Positions 25,519-33,673 of a stretch of 64,000 bases of DNA are shown one piece after another. The DNA comes from an uncultured Verrucomicrobiota bacterium. Its GTDB lineage: Bacteria > Verrucomicrobiota > Kiritimatiellia > Kiritimatiellales > Tichowtungiaceae. The notes under the pieces were generated by a model. The model worked only from the letters and a program-made list of their open reading frames with translations. It was not told the origin of the DNA and searched no databases. Each line of letters starts with the position of its first letter. Positions within the stretch are counted from its first letter, which is position 1. Both the position numbers and the translations under genes were made by a program. The stretch is from positions 30,993 to 94,992 of the forward strand of contig CAIKGD010000037.1 of assembly GCA_903826865.1 (NCBI GenBank), read 5' to 3'.

Positions 25519-26091
25519 TCATATTTCTGAAGCGAAGCTGCTCAACGCTTCGATGACTTCACACAGCGGCAGGCCGACGACATTAGAGTAAGAGCCGTCA
25601 ATCCGCCGCACCATGCCCGCCGCCCCGTTTTGAATGGCGTAGGCGCCCGCCTTGTCGAGCGGGTCGCCGGTGGCGACGTAAGCTGCAATTTCTTCGTCTG
25701 AAAGTTCGCGGAACAGTACAGCCGTGGCGGTGTGAAAACAGACGGTTTTTTCCGCTGAGCGCAGGCAGACACCGGTGATCACTTCGTGCATTTTTCCGGA
25801 GAGCAGGCGGAGCATTGCTGCGGCATCGTCCGCACCGGCCGGCTTGCCGAGAATACGGCCTTCGGCCGCCACCACCGTATCGGCACCGAGGACGACAGTG
25901 CCGGGCGCGGCCTGTACGCTTTCCGCCTTTTCGCGTGCGGTGCGGACAGTGTATTCCACCGGCGTTTCGTGTGCGTGCAGTTTTTCGTCGGCGTCCGGAC
26001 GGATCACCTTGAACGCGATGCCCGCACTGCGAAGCAGTTCGGCGCGCCTCGGCGAGGTACTGGCGAGAATCAGTTTTTGTTTGGTTTCCAT
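25519..26091 (-). CDS. maf: Maf-family nucleoside triphosphate pyrophosphatase
   Basis: ATG at 26091 gives 190 residues. Signature ILASTSPRRAELLRSAGI at the N-terminus, then VVLGADTVVAAEGRILGKP and DKAGAYAIQNGA, cover the Maf active site. The family hydrolyses dTTP/UTP or modified NTPs to monophosphates (house-cleaning). An in-frame ATG at 26109 would add six residues with no better ribosome-binding site. Confidence 0.93.
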   Translation of the reverse strand: METKQKLILASTSPRRAELLRSAGIAFKVIRPDADEKLHAHETPVEYTVRTAREKAESVQAAPGTVVLGADTVVAAEGRILGKPAGADDAAAMLRLLSGKMHEVITGVCLRSAEKTVCFHTATAVLFRELSDEEIAAYVATGDPLDKAGAYAIQNGAAGMVRRIDGSYSNVVGLPLCEVIEALSSFASEI

Positions 26092-26144
26092 AGGTCGGAA
26101 AGATAGCATCGCCCTGTTTTTGAAACGCAGAGGATAAACAAAGC

Positions 26145-27095
26145 ATGAATAATTACCACTTCAATAAACGGGTTCTGGTTACCGGCGGCGCGGGATTCCT
26201 GGGCTCGCATCTTTGTGAAGCGCTGCTTCAGCGGGACTGCGATGTGCTTTGCGTGGATATCTTGTTCACCGGCCGGCGCGGAAACGTGGCGCACCTGCTG
26301 GACAATCCCCGTTTCGAAATTCTGCGGCACGACGTCACCTTTCCGCTGTTTGCCGAAGTAGACGAAATCTACAACCTCGCCTGTCCCGCTTCGCCGATTC
26401 ATTACCAGCACGATCCGGTGCAGACCACGAAAACCAGCGTCATCGGCGCGATCAATATGCTCGGCCTCGCCAAGCGCGTCGGCGCAAAAATTTTCCAGGC
26501 CTCCACCAGCGAAGTTTACGGCGATCCGGACATTCACCCGCAACCCGAAAGCTACTGGGGCCGCGTCAATCCCATCGGCACGCGCTCCTGCTACGACGAA
26601 GGTAAACGCTGCGCCGAGACGCTCTTTTTTGACTACAACCGCCAGAACCGCGTCAAAATAAAAGTTGCGCGCATCTTCAACACCTACGGCCCGCGTATGC
26701 ATCCCAACGACGGCCGTGTGGTCAGCAACTTCATCATGCAGGCGCTGCGCGGCGAGCCGATCACCATCTACGGCAGCGGAAAACAGACCCGCTCTTTCTG
26801 TTATGTGGATGACCTGATTAGAGGGCTTCTGAAGCTGATGGATTCGCCCGATGAAATCACCGGTCCGGTCAATCTCGGCAATCCCGGCGAGTTCACCATG
26901 CTTGAATTGGCCGAAACGGTCATCAAACTGACCAGCTCCAAATCCGCACTGATCTTCAAGCCGCTACCCGCCGACGATCCCAGACAGCGCCAGCCCGACA
27001 TCGCGCAGGCCAAGGCCAAGCTGGGCTGGGAGCCGAAGATCCCGCTGGAAGAAGGCCTCAAGCAAACCATCCAATATTTCAAACCCTACGCCTGA
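26145..27095 (+). CDS. UDP-glucuronate decarboxylase-like SDR enzyme
   Basis: An extended SDR protein, 316 residues. Rossmann motif [17 protein letters not shown] near residue 10, catalytic [11 protein letters not shown] (YxxxK) near residue 147, with [22 protein letters not shown] before it and [19 protein letters not shown] after it. This combination is typical of UDP-xylose synthases that convert UDP-glucuronate to UDP-xylose using bound NAD. GAGGA lies 12 bases before the ATG. hisD follows after 7 bases, so the genes may share a transcript although their pathways differ. Confidence 0.88.
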   Translation: MNNYHFNKRVLVTGGAGFLGSHLCEALLQRDCDVLCVDILFTGRRGNVAHLLDNPRFEILRHDVTFPLFAEVDEIYNLACPASPIHYQHDPVQTTKTSVIGAINMLGLAKRVGAKIFQASTSEVYGDPDIHPQPESYWGRVNPIGTRSCYDEGKRCAETLFFDYNRQNRVKIKVARIFNTYGPRMHPNDGRVVSNFIMQALRGEPITIYGSGKQTRSFCYVDDLIRGLLKLMDSPDEITGPVNLGNPGEFTMLELAETVIKLTSSKSALIFKPLPADDPRQRQPDIAQAKAKLGWEPKIPLEEGLKQTIQYFKPYA

Positions 27096-27102
27096 CCGCC
27101 CT

Positions 27103-28410
27103 ATGAAAAAAACTGACGCACCGATTTTAAAATACAGCGCCAAAGGGCGCTCGACAAAGATTGAAGATTTTCTGCTCCGTCCGCCGGTCGAAAAAGGCGC
27201 GGATAAAATTGCCGCCGGCGTTCTGGCCGACATCAAAAAACACGGTGACAGCGCCGTTGTAAAATATGCCCGGCAGTTTGACCGTTCAACGGTCACGCTC
27301 GCCACGATGCGTGTTACCAAGGTGGAGATCGCCGCTGCCAAAAAAGCGGTGGATGCGGATTTCAGGAAAGCGGCCAAAGAAGCGCACAAACGTATTGTGC
27401 AGTTTGCCGTTGCCGGACTTCGCGAAGACTGGCGGATGCCCGCGCCGCAGGGCGGCTGGCTCGGTGAAAAATTTGTCGCGCTCGATCGCGTCGGTGCCTA
27501 CATTCCCGGCGGCACCGCACCGCTCGCCTCGACCGCGCTGATGACGCTGACGCTGGCCGACGTTGCCGGCGTTCCTGAACGGGTTGCCTGTACACCTGCC
27601 AATGCCGAAGGCGGCGTGAATCCGTACATTCTCTATGCGCTTGACCTCGCGGGTGCGACCGAAATTTATAAAGTCGGCGGCATCCAGGCCATTGGCGCAA
27701 TGGCTTACGGCACCAAGACGATTAAGAAGGTGCAGAAAATTGTCGGCCCCGGCGGACCGTATGTCACCGCCGCCAAACGGCTGGTGTACGGCGAAGTCGC
27801 ACTCGATATGGTCGCCGGCCCGAGCGAAATCGCGGTACTGGCCGACGAAACCGCCAATCCCGCGCACATCGCCGCCGATCTGCTTTCGCAGGCCGAACAC
27901 GGCACCGGCTCCGAAAAAGCGCTGCTGGTGACCACTTCCGAAAAAACGGCTAAAGCCGTCCGCGCAGAACTGGAAATTCAGTCCGCGAAGCTGACGCGGA
28001 AAGCTCCGGTTGAGCAGGTGATGGCGCACGGCTGTCTGCTGATCGTTGTGGAGAATGTCGAAAAGGGCATCGAACTTTGCAACCGCTTCGCGCCGGAACA
28101 CATGGAACTGATCGTCAAAGACGCGGAACGCTGGGCGAAAAAATTAAAAAGCGCCGGCGCGCTCTTCATCGGGCCCTGGACGCCGGAAGCCGTCGGCGAC
28201 TTCGCGGCGGGCCCGAGCCACGTTTTGCCGACCGGCGGTACGGCGGCTTTTTTCTCCGGCCTGACGGTCGAGGATTTCCGCCGCCGCATCAGCCTGATCC
28301 ACTTCACCAAAAAAGATCTCGAAGAAACCGTTTCCGTGGTCGAAGCCTTCGGCCGCGTCGAAACCCTCGACGCCCACGCCCGCTCCGCCACTATCCGGCT
28401 TGAGAAGTGA
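27103..28410 (+). CDS. hisD: histidinol dehydrogenase
   Basis: Catalyses the last two oxidations of L-histidine biosynthesis (histidinol to histidine, zinc and NAD dependent). Full length, 435 residues. Conserved blocks include ERVACTPAN, VAGPSEIAVLAD, SQAEHGTGSEKALL (metal and NAD contacts), RFAPEHMELIV (catalytic Glu/His), GPSHVLPTGG and a terminal HARSATIRL. It lies on the same strand as hisC at 33670, separated by 5.2 kb of accessory genes. Confidence 0.95.
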   Translation: MKKTDAPILKYSAKGRSTKIEDFLLRPPVEKGADKIAAGVLADIKKHGDSAVVKYARQFDRSTVTLATMRVTKVEIAAAKKAVDADFRKAAKEAHKRIVQFAVAGLREDWRMPAPQGGWLGEKFVALDRVGAYIPGGTAPLASTALMTLTLADVAGVPERVACTPANAEGGVNPYILYALDLAGATEIYKVGGIQAIGAMAYGTKTIKKVQKIVGPGGPYVTAAKRLVYGEVALDMVAGPSEIAVLADETANPAHIAADLLSQAEHGTGSEKALLVTTSEKTAKAVRAELEIQSAKLTRKAPVEQVMAHGCLLIVVENVEKGIELCNRFAPEHMELIVKDAERWAKKLKSAGALFIGPWTPEAVGDFAAGPSHVLPTGGTAAFFSGLTVEDFRRRISLIHFTKKDLEETVSVVEAFGRVETLDAHARSATIRLEK

Positions 28411-28442
28411 AGTCAGAATGGGGTTTTGAAATTCAAGAACGG

Positions 28443-29954
28443 TCACCCCGCATCAAAAGTCCGGCGGACTATTTCCTGCATCCGCTCGACTTCTTCATCG
28501 GTTAGCAACGGAAAAAATTTCCCCCGTTTTGCCTTAGAAATATGCATTGGGTTTTCCCGGTTTCCTCGGCAGTAGTTGATGAAATCGCCTATTTCTTTAC
28601 CAGAAAGGCCATCCATCATGTTGGTTAATTCGCGGGCGGCCTGATCATAGTTTTTCAGAAAGTTAAGTTCCTGAATCAGATCCTTATCCAATGTCTGTTC
28701 GATCAGCTCAAACAGGAGTTCTACGGTGGACGTCAAATCGATATAACGGTAATAGTCTGCTGTTTCATTCAACACGGTCATGCGGCCTTCGCCATCCTGA
28801 CGGAACCGGATGTGCTCCAGTAGCGGAGCGGAGAAGCGGTTTAAAATATCCTGATATTTTTTCAGGTCGCGCAACATTACAGCCGACACCGGGAAAATGC
28901 TTCCAGACGGAGTGAATCCTTTTTTTGCCAGAATATGGTGAATCAGAAAACGGTGCATACGCCCGTTGCCGTCCTTGAATGGATGCAGATAAACAAAGGC
29001 AAATGAAGCCGCCGCTGCGGCTGCAACTGGATGTATATCAGACGAAAGCATTCGTTCCCCGCACCGTAAAAAACTGTTCATTAATTCATCGAGATTATCC
29101 GGACGAGGAGGGATGAAGTGGATTTCTTCGCCTTGGAATGTGGTGCTTCCGACATAAAACTGCGTGTCTCGATAACCGGCCGTATGGTAGCGAGGATCAA
29201 TTATGATCTGCCGATGCAAGTTCAGCAGGCCGTCCTTCGTTAGATACTGCTGTTGACCAGCCTGTGTCAGCAGTTGTTTGAACCGCATGTTACGGTCTGT
29301 CGGAAGATCCTCCTTTTCGATTTGAAATGACGATTTGGTTTCTCCTAGGTAAAGCTGATTAACCGCCCGTGCGGCCAGCTGTTCGTCGTAGCCCGCCAGA
29401 ATAGTACTGCACCGGGTATTGAGGGCTTTGGCTTCAAAGGCTTTGAGCTTGTCGGTGCGGCGCAGTTGCGGGGAAAAATCAACAGTACCGGGAAGGTTAA
29501 CGTTGATACGCTGCCGCTGCTGCGAAACTGGTGTGGCGGTGTAATATTTTTCCGGATCCAGCAGATCAACGTAGTTCCCCTGCTCCAAATCCGGAATATC
29601 AAGTTTTCGTCCGGTCAATGCCTCGTAAAGAAACCATAACTTACGAACAAACTGACCGGTCCGTTTCTTCAGGATGTGCGCGGTCAGCTCGGAGGCATCG
29701 ACGTGCGGAAAGCAGGCTTTCAAGATGGCAAGATTGATTCCTTCATTTTTGACGGCGAATTCCAGATGACCGCAGACGGAATCCTCACAGGTTTTTCCTT
29801 TTGGGTAATACTCCTCTGTGGATCCATCACTTTTTTCCACTTTTCGATGTACGCTCTTATCAGAAAGGAATGAAGCGCAGTGATGAGGGATAACATCAAG
29901 GCTGAATCGGTCTATAAGCCATTTATATCCAATATGTTGCATACTTAATTCCAT
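28443..29954 (-). CDS. Fic-family protein (probable AMP transferase)
   Basis: A 503-residue Fic/DOC-family protein. The core motif HPFKDGNGRMHRF is complete at about residues 324-336 with catalytic His and the anion-binding Gly-Asn-Gly-Arg, so enzymatic activity (usually AMP transfer from ATP to a hydroxyl) is expected. An SSFQIEKE segment near residue 208 resembles the inhibitory-helix motif [S/T]xxxE[G/N], except that Lys stands where Gly/Asn is usual; regulation may differ. The ~200-residue N-terminal region is family-specific and unrecognised. Base composition is lower in GC than the flanks. It reads away from a repeat-filled spacer and is convergent with hisD. Confidence 0.88.
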   Translation of the reverse strand: MELSMQHIGYKWLIDRFSLDVIPHHCASFLSDKSVHRKVEKSDGSTEEYYPKGKTCEDSVCGHLEFAVKNEGINLAILKACFPHVDASELTAHILKKRTGQFVRKLWFLYEALTGRKLDIPDLEQGNYVDLLDPEKYYTATPVSQQRQRINVNLPGTVDFSPQLRRTDKLKAFEAKALNTRCSTILAGYDEQLAARAVNQLYLGETKSSFQIEKEDLPTDRNMRFKQLLTQAGQQQYLTKDGLLNLHRQIIIDPRYHTAGYRDTQFYVGSTTFQGEEIHFIPPRPDNLDELMNSFLRCGERMLSSDIHPVAAAAAASFAFVYLHPFKDGNGRMHRFLIHHILAKKGFTPSGSIFPVSAVMLRDLKKYQDILNRFSAPLLEHIRFRQDGEGRMTVLNETADYYRYIDLTSTVELLFELIEQTLDKDLIQELNFLKNYDQAARELTNMMDGLSGKEIGDFINYCRGNRENPMHISKAKRGKFFPLLTDEEVERMQEIVRRTFDAG

Positions 29955-29974
29955 GAATTACTAGTTTTTATAAT

Positions 29975-30026
29975 GATTTTTTTTAAAAAATATTATGAAA
30001 ATGTATTTGCGTCAATTTTTTATTAC
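29975..30026. repeat. AT-rich repeat, copy A
   Basis: A run of T's, a run of A's, then GCGTCAATTTTTTATTAC. It shares its 3' half with copies B and C and lies directly upstream of the Fic start codon. Possibly a regulator-binding array; orientation is as on the plus strand. Confidence 0.5.
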
Positions 30027-30041
30027 AGATGGACTCAGCCA

Positions 30042-30061
30042 TTTCCTTACATGTAAGGAAA
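30042..30061. repeat. perfect 20-bp palindrome
   Basis: TTTCCTTACATGTAAGGAAA is its own reverse complement. The ACATGT centre is shared with the palindrome at 30845. A possible operator upstream of the Fic gene. Confidence 0.6.
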
Positions 30062-30237
30062 CTGGCGAATAACGGGAACCCTAGTAAAGCGCAGGTGAAG
30101 AACCGCATCCCAAAAAGACTAAACGAAAGGCGTATCCCATATTATCGATCTGGTCTACTTTTCATATGAGCAATGAAAAAATCGGCATACTGTCACGTAT
30201 CGGCGCCGACTGGGCGTAATTTTTGATTACGAATCAT

Positions 30238-30280
30238 GAATTTTTATTAAAAACAATGGTTGACGCAAAATTCGTATTAC
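30238..30280. repeat. AT-rich repeat, copy B
   Basis: GAATTTTTATTAAAAAC followed by TTGACGCAAAATTCGTATTAC, the same plan as copy C. A preceding word ATTTTTGATTAC (30219-30230) adds another iteration. Confidence 0.5.
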
Positions 30281-30411
30281 CATGCTGCCAAAACTTGCAT
30301 GCGCTACAGACATTAACGAGGGCAATCGGGCACAATCTGCCGCCGGTTAGCATGGCAACGACGCTCGCACACGGTACAGACAGTGTCCAAAATTTGTAAG
30401 TGTTTACCGGA

Positions 30412-30505
30412 GTGGACCTGTCCACGCTTTGAAAGTTTCAATCTGCTAACGGGTAGTATCGAAGCGACTGTCGCGGTCTACGAATCGATTGTGGACATTG
30501 TCCAC
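30412..30505. repeat. direct repeat carrying GTGGAC...GTCCAC hairpins
   Basis: GTGGAC-CT-GTCCAC (30412-30425) and GTGGAC-ATT-GTCCAC (30491-30505), each followed by GCT and by a related CGACTGTCG(C/T)GG word. They look like two diverged copies of one ~75-base unit. Confidence 0.5.
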
Positions 30506-30610
30506 GCTATCGGGGTTTCTCCGACTGTCGTGGTTTGCGAAGCGAGCAAAGCGGTTGATGAAATTTCAACCAATCGCAATCGTGCAGAGAGAAAGATTGT
30601 TGCGGGTTGC

Positions 30611-30711
30611 GGCAAGCCGAAACAAGTGTCCTAAATTTAGGACGAACGGCGCACGAGCCATAACCCGCTGTTCAGACATAACGGATGGAAGCACAAAGAT
30701 GGGCATTGAGT
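30611..30711. repeat. 100-base direct repeat, copy 1
   Basis: Starts GGCAAGCCGAAACAA and ends GGGCATTGAGT, with CGCTGTTCAGACATA in between. It contains the perfect 16-bp palindrome GTCCTAAATTTAGGAC at 30628-30643. Copy 2 is at 30864-30963. Confidence 0.65.
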
Positions 30712-30844
30712 GCCGTAAAGAGTAACGAAAAGCCAAAGGCGAAAGCCTGCGAGCCCCCACCGAGTTTAATTACGGCAGGTGGTCGGGAGCCAGAACAAGC
30801 AGTGCGTGCAACCGTGGAACACCGCAAGCGTTCATGTGGTTTAG

Positions 30845-30862
30845 CGTCTAACATGTTAGACG
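30845..30862. repeat. perfect 18-bp palindrome
   Basis: CGTCTAACATGTTAGACG, its own reverse complement, just before repeat copy 2. Confidence 0.6.
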
Positions 30863-30863
30863 G

Positions 30864-30963
30864 GGCAAGCCGAAACAATCGTCTTAAATTTAAGACGAAC
30901 GGCGAACGAGCCCGATGCGCTGTTCAGACATAGCGAACAGAAGCACAAAGGCGGGCATTGAGT
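30864..30963. repeat. 100-base direct repeat, copy 2
   Basis: Same unit as 30611-30711. Its internal palindrome (30879-30898) is also perfect but differs in sequence, TTAAATTTAA replacing CTAAATTTAG, with matching changes in both arms. Confidence 0.65.
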
Positions 30964-31076
30964 AACAAATTCTCCTCTACTTTACAGGCGGGGGCACAGA
31001 AGGTTAAGAATACTGTGCTAATAAACTGAGGAGGACGTATCAGGGAGCGATGAGGTTAAAATTTTATTACGCTTGA

Positions 31077-31120
31077 GAATTTTTTATTAAAAAAACCACT
31101 TGACACGAATTTTTTATTAC
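31077..31120. repeat. AT-rich repeat, copy C
   Basis: GAATTTTTTATTAAAAA followed by CTTGACACGAATTTTTTATTAC, upstream of the small Cys-protein gene at 31220. It contains TTGACA but no -10 at normal spacing. Confidence 0.5.
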
Positions 31121-31219
31121 AGAGTTTTTTTTCATGGTTCTATTGAACTGACGATATAAATTATTGATTTTATAAGTCATTTATTATAAATACGATGTAT
31201 AAATTTAAGGCAGAAAATA

Positions 31220-31513
31220 ATGGTAATAATTAAAGTAACAGACGGGATTCCGGTGCGGCTGCATGGCACAAAGAAACGTGGTAAATCCGCGGTCAAGTTT
31301 TTCCACAAATGCTGTGACTGCGGGCTTCGGCATGACGTAACCATAAAACATGACGGGAAGAGCCCCCATGTGGACATTACATTCACCAGAATAAAAGCCG
31401 TCGTAAAAGAAGAGAAAGTCATTCAACCGCGAACTATTCGCAGTGCTTCGCAACCGGCAAAGCCGATTAAAAAATCCAAAGGCTCGCGAAAACAGAAAAA
31501 ATCAGGATTCTGA
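31220..31513 (+). CDS. small basic protein with Cys pair, function unknown
   Basis: 97 residues. The N-terminal ~60 residues include HKCCDCGLRHDV, a single Cys cluster with a following His that could contribute to a metal site, and a beta-rich pattern; the last 35 residues are strongly basic (PIKKSKGSRKQKKSGF), suggesting nucleic-acid contact. The N-terminal segment looks like small phage or plasmid proteins, but I cannot name a family. AAGG lies about 9 bases before the ATG. It is convergent with the PcfJ-like gene. Confidence 0.55.
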   Translation: MVIIKVTDGIPVRLHGTKKRGKSAVKFFHKCCDCGLRHDVTIKHDGKSPHVDITFTRIKAVVKEEKVIQPRTIRSASQPAKPIKKSKGSRKQKKSGF

Positions 31514-31553
31514 CGGCCTGGCTCGTTGCCAAATAAGACATTTGATGACCGCC

Positions 31554-32780
31554 TCATATCCCAATCTGTATGTCGCAGAGCCAGTTTTCAATCACTTGCT
31601 GGGTTTCTTCTTTGACCGGTTTGTTGAATGAGGCTTTCAATTGGCTGATGATCCATTCTCCGCCTGCTCCCTGCACAATTGAGATGGTGGCGCGTTCGGG
31701 GGCGGTGACTTTGTAGATGTAGGTGTGTCCTGCGCGTACCCCTTCAGTGAATCCACCGACGCAGTTGTGCTGTGCAAGGCCTTCATCCCGCAACGCTTCT
31801 CCACTCCGCAATGGAATTATGGTGTCCGTTCCCTCAAGCGGCGGTGCCGGCAGCGGGCCGAGTTGTTTTCCGCTCCGGTGATCCGTGTAGGCGCGCATGA
31901 TTTCTTCATGCCGCGCATCCAGCTCTTCCAGAGTCCAGATCACCGGCAGGGGCCGTCCAGGGTAAATGTGGTGGTGCTGATTGGCCATTTCGTAAAACAG
32001 ATTGGCGGCTGACGCATGGAAATTATTCCGGACATCCGCGCTGACTTCTTCGAGCAGTTGTGGAGTGACCGCGCACAGCTGATTGTCGGGAACCGACACC
32101 AGTTTCAGAGCGCCGATATTGATCTTTTTGAGGTGGATCAGTTTTTTTATGCGCTCCTCTGACCGAACGCATTCCTGCAGGATCGTAAATTGTACGGGTG
32201 AGACCGAGGCTGGCGGGATTTTTCGAAGCAGTTTAACCATGCTTTTAGTATCCGGCAGGCCGAGCAGTTTGAGCAGGTCGGCCTGCGGCATTCCTGTCAG
32301 ATTCTCCATCATCAGCTCTTTGCGAAAGATGCGGGTCATGGTTTGTTTGTCGTTGGCGAGGTAATAGGCCAGTACCGGGTTGGACTTGAGCAGGTCGTAA
32401 AACCGCCGCTTGAACGAGAGCAGAATAAGCAGGTTCCACTGGTGGCTTTGAAACGGAGCCAATGCGATGGCGTACGGGAACGGCATGGTTTGCCGGAGCA
32501 GATCGTAGGCTTCTTTTTTTGTCATTTCTTTTTTTGGCGAGGGCAAGTTGAGCCCGAGCTCCAGTTGAGAGGATGGCTTTTTCTCCTTCAGTTTGTGCAG
32601 GGGATAGTCAATCAGTCGGAACTCGGGATAAAATCGGTTCCAGCATCCGAAATTATCGCGGGCTTCAGCACGCGGACGGGGCCAGACGGTGATTTCATAA
32701 ATTGACGTCCCGTTGCGGTAGATAGAAAGGCGCGGGCCGGTGAAAAGGAAAGCGAGATTCAACTGACGTTTTTTCGGCAT
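31554..32780 (-). CDS. PcfJ-like protein
   Basis: 408 residues. The C-terminal third matches the PcfJ domain, with the hallmark LAQHNCVGGFTEGVRAG, then YIYKVTAPERATISI and WIISQLKASFNKPV. PcfJ-like genes are found on conjugative plasmids and mobile regions; no biochemical role is established. The N-terminal 250 residues are helical and not recognised. No conjugation genes accompany it here, so it is either a cargo gene or a remnant of a mobile element. Confidence 0.75.
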   Translation of the reverse strand: MPKKRQLNLAFLFTGPRLSIYRNGTSIYEITVWPRPRAEARDNFGCWNRFYPEFRLIDYPLHKLKEKKPSSQLELGLNLPSPKKEMTKKEAYDLLRQTMPFPYAIALAPFQSHQWNLLILLSFKRRFYDLLKSNPVLAYYLANDKQTMTRIFRKELMMENLTGMPQADLLKLLGLPDTKSMVKLLRKIPPASVSPVQFTILQECVRSEERIKKLIHLKKINIGALKLVSVPDNQLCAVTPQLLEEVSADVRNNFHASAANLFYEMANQHHHIYPGRPLPVIWTLEELDARHEEIMRAYTDHRSGKQLGPLPAPPLEGTDTIIPLRSGEALRDEGLAQHNCVGGFTEGVRAGHTYIYKVTAPERATISIVQGAGGEWIISQLKASFNKPVKEETQQVIENWLCDIQIGI

Positions 32781-32835
32781 CTGCCGCTGATTTTATTCCG
32801 ATCAGGCTCCAATTCCAGTCGGCGGATTTGGAATT

Positions 32836-32925
32836 CAGGTGTATCACCTGATGTTGTGGATTTACTTTTAACCCGCCACAAAATAGAGCGCATGAGCCGA
32901 TAGCATCAAATGATAGTATCACCTG
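32836..32925. promoter_or_regulatory. candidate operator upstream of vapBC
   Basis: Perfect inverted repeat CAGGTG-TAT-CACCTG at 32836-32850, and its half TATCACCTG recurs at 32917-32925. The spacer lies between the divergent PcfJ-like and vapB genes. Toxin-antitoxin complexes commonly bind such repeats to repress their own operon; this use here is inferred. Confidence 0.4.
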
Positions 32926-32997
32926 CGCCGGTTCATATTGTCGCTGCATTGACTTTGCACGCAAAATGTGTTGCACTATTTATGTGCGGAGGTTGAT

Positions 32998-33261
32998 ATG
33001 ACAAAAAACATTACATTACGGATGGATGAAGATTTGCTGAGGAAGTTGAAACATATTGCCGTAGAACATGATATGTCTCTTTCTGCGTGGATTTCTGATT
33101 TAGTCCGGCGGGCTGCTGAGTCCGGGGCCGAGATGGAATATAAAAAAGATAAAATGGTTTATGATCAGGCCAAATCAACGGTTTTAAAAGCAATGGAAGA
33201 GGCTGTTGATTACGGAGATGGCGGTAAAACATTCAGCCGGGAAGAACTCCATGAGCGCTGA
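32998..33261 (+). CDS. ribbon-helix-helix antitoxin (VapB-like)
   Basis: ATG at 32998 is preceded by GGAGGT, giving 87 residues. KNITLRMDEDLLRKLKHIAVEHDMS reads as the N-terminal beta strand and helices of a ribbon-helix-helix DNA-binding domain, followed by a charged C-terminal tail for binding toxin. An upstream in-frame ATG at 32968 is rejected because the ribosome-binding site is inside that frame. The gene overlaps the PIN-toxin start by 11 bases, the usual toxin-antitoxin arrangement. Confidence 0.82.
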   Translation: MTKNITLRMDEDLLRKLKHIAVEHDMSLSAWISDLVRRAAESGAEMEYKKDKMVYDQAKSTVLKAMEEAVDYGDGGKTFSREELHER

Positions 33262-33673
33262 TATTTTTCTTGATACAAATATACTCGTTTACGCGTTTGA
33301 TCGCGGCGATCAGGTTAAGCATGAGCAGGCCGCTGTATTTATGAAAAAGTTCTGGACTGACCGGTGGCCGGTTGCTGTCAGCATTCAGGTTTTACAGGAA
33401 TTTTATATGACGATGCTCCGCAAAGGCGGCGATCCGAAATATTTCAGGGAGGTTGTGGAGTCATTTATGCGCTGGGCGGTGGTTGAAAATACCTGCAGCC
33501 TGCTGAGAAATGCTTTCGAGGTTCAAATTGTTTACGGCACCTCATTTTATGATGCCAATATTGTTGCGGCGGCTCAGCAGTCGGGGGCCAAGGAGCTTTG
33601 GACAGAGGATTTGAATGACGGGCAGTACTATGGTGATGTGCGGGCGGTGAATCCGTTTAAGGAAAACAAATGA
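33251..33673 (+). CDS. PIN-domain toxin (VapC-like)
   Basis: 140 residues from ATG 33251. N-terminal IFLDTNILVYAFD carries the first PIN-domain Asp, an internal QVLQEFY supplies the Glu, and SFYDANIVAAAQQSGAKELWTEDLNDGQ carries the later Asp residues of the Mg-dependent RNase site. The four acidic positions look intact, so the toxin is probably active. It overlaps vapB upstream and hisC downstream (ATGA), so it is translationally coupled to a histidine-biosynthesis gene. Confidence 0.85.
   Translation: MSADIFLDTNILVYAFDRGDQVKHEQAAVFMKKFWTDRWPVAVSIQVLQEFYMTMLRKGGDPKYFREVVESFMRWAVVENTCSLLRNAFEVQIVYGTSFYDANIVAAAQQSGAKELWTEDLNDGQYYGDVRAVNPFKENK

Larger units (their letters stand above)
29955..31219. 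other. 1.26-kb non-coding, AT-rich, repeat-filled region
   Basis: No protein family is recognisable in any frame; the longest open frame (83 codons around 30383-30634) lacks a ribosome-binding site and overlaps a repeat. The stretch contains three AT-rich elements, several perfect palindromes and two direct-repeat families, listed separately. Composition is markedly more A/T-rich than the rest of the window, especially at both ends, which suggests acquired DNA. Confidence 0.7.

Noticed and set aside
30383..30634. 83-codon frame inside the repeat region
   Set aside because: Overlaps direct repeats, has no ribosome-binding site and no motif.
30845..30862. attC core (GTCTAAC / GTTAGAC) in the repeat region
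   Set aside because: The two boxes are only 2 bases apart, so no attC can fold; treated as a palindrome.
30412..30963. CRISPR array
   Set aside because: Repeats are few, long, unevenly spaced and separated by non-unique palindromic DNA; there are no cas genes.
31100..31120. Sigma-70 promoter from TTGACA in repeat copy C
   Set aside because: The nearest TATTAC is only 9 bases away, and nothing suitable lies at 16-18 bases.
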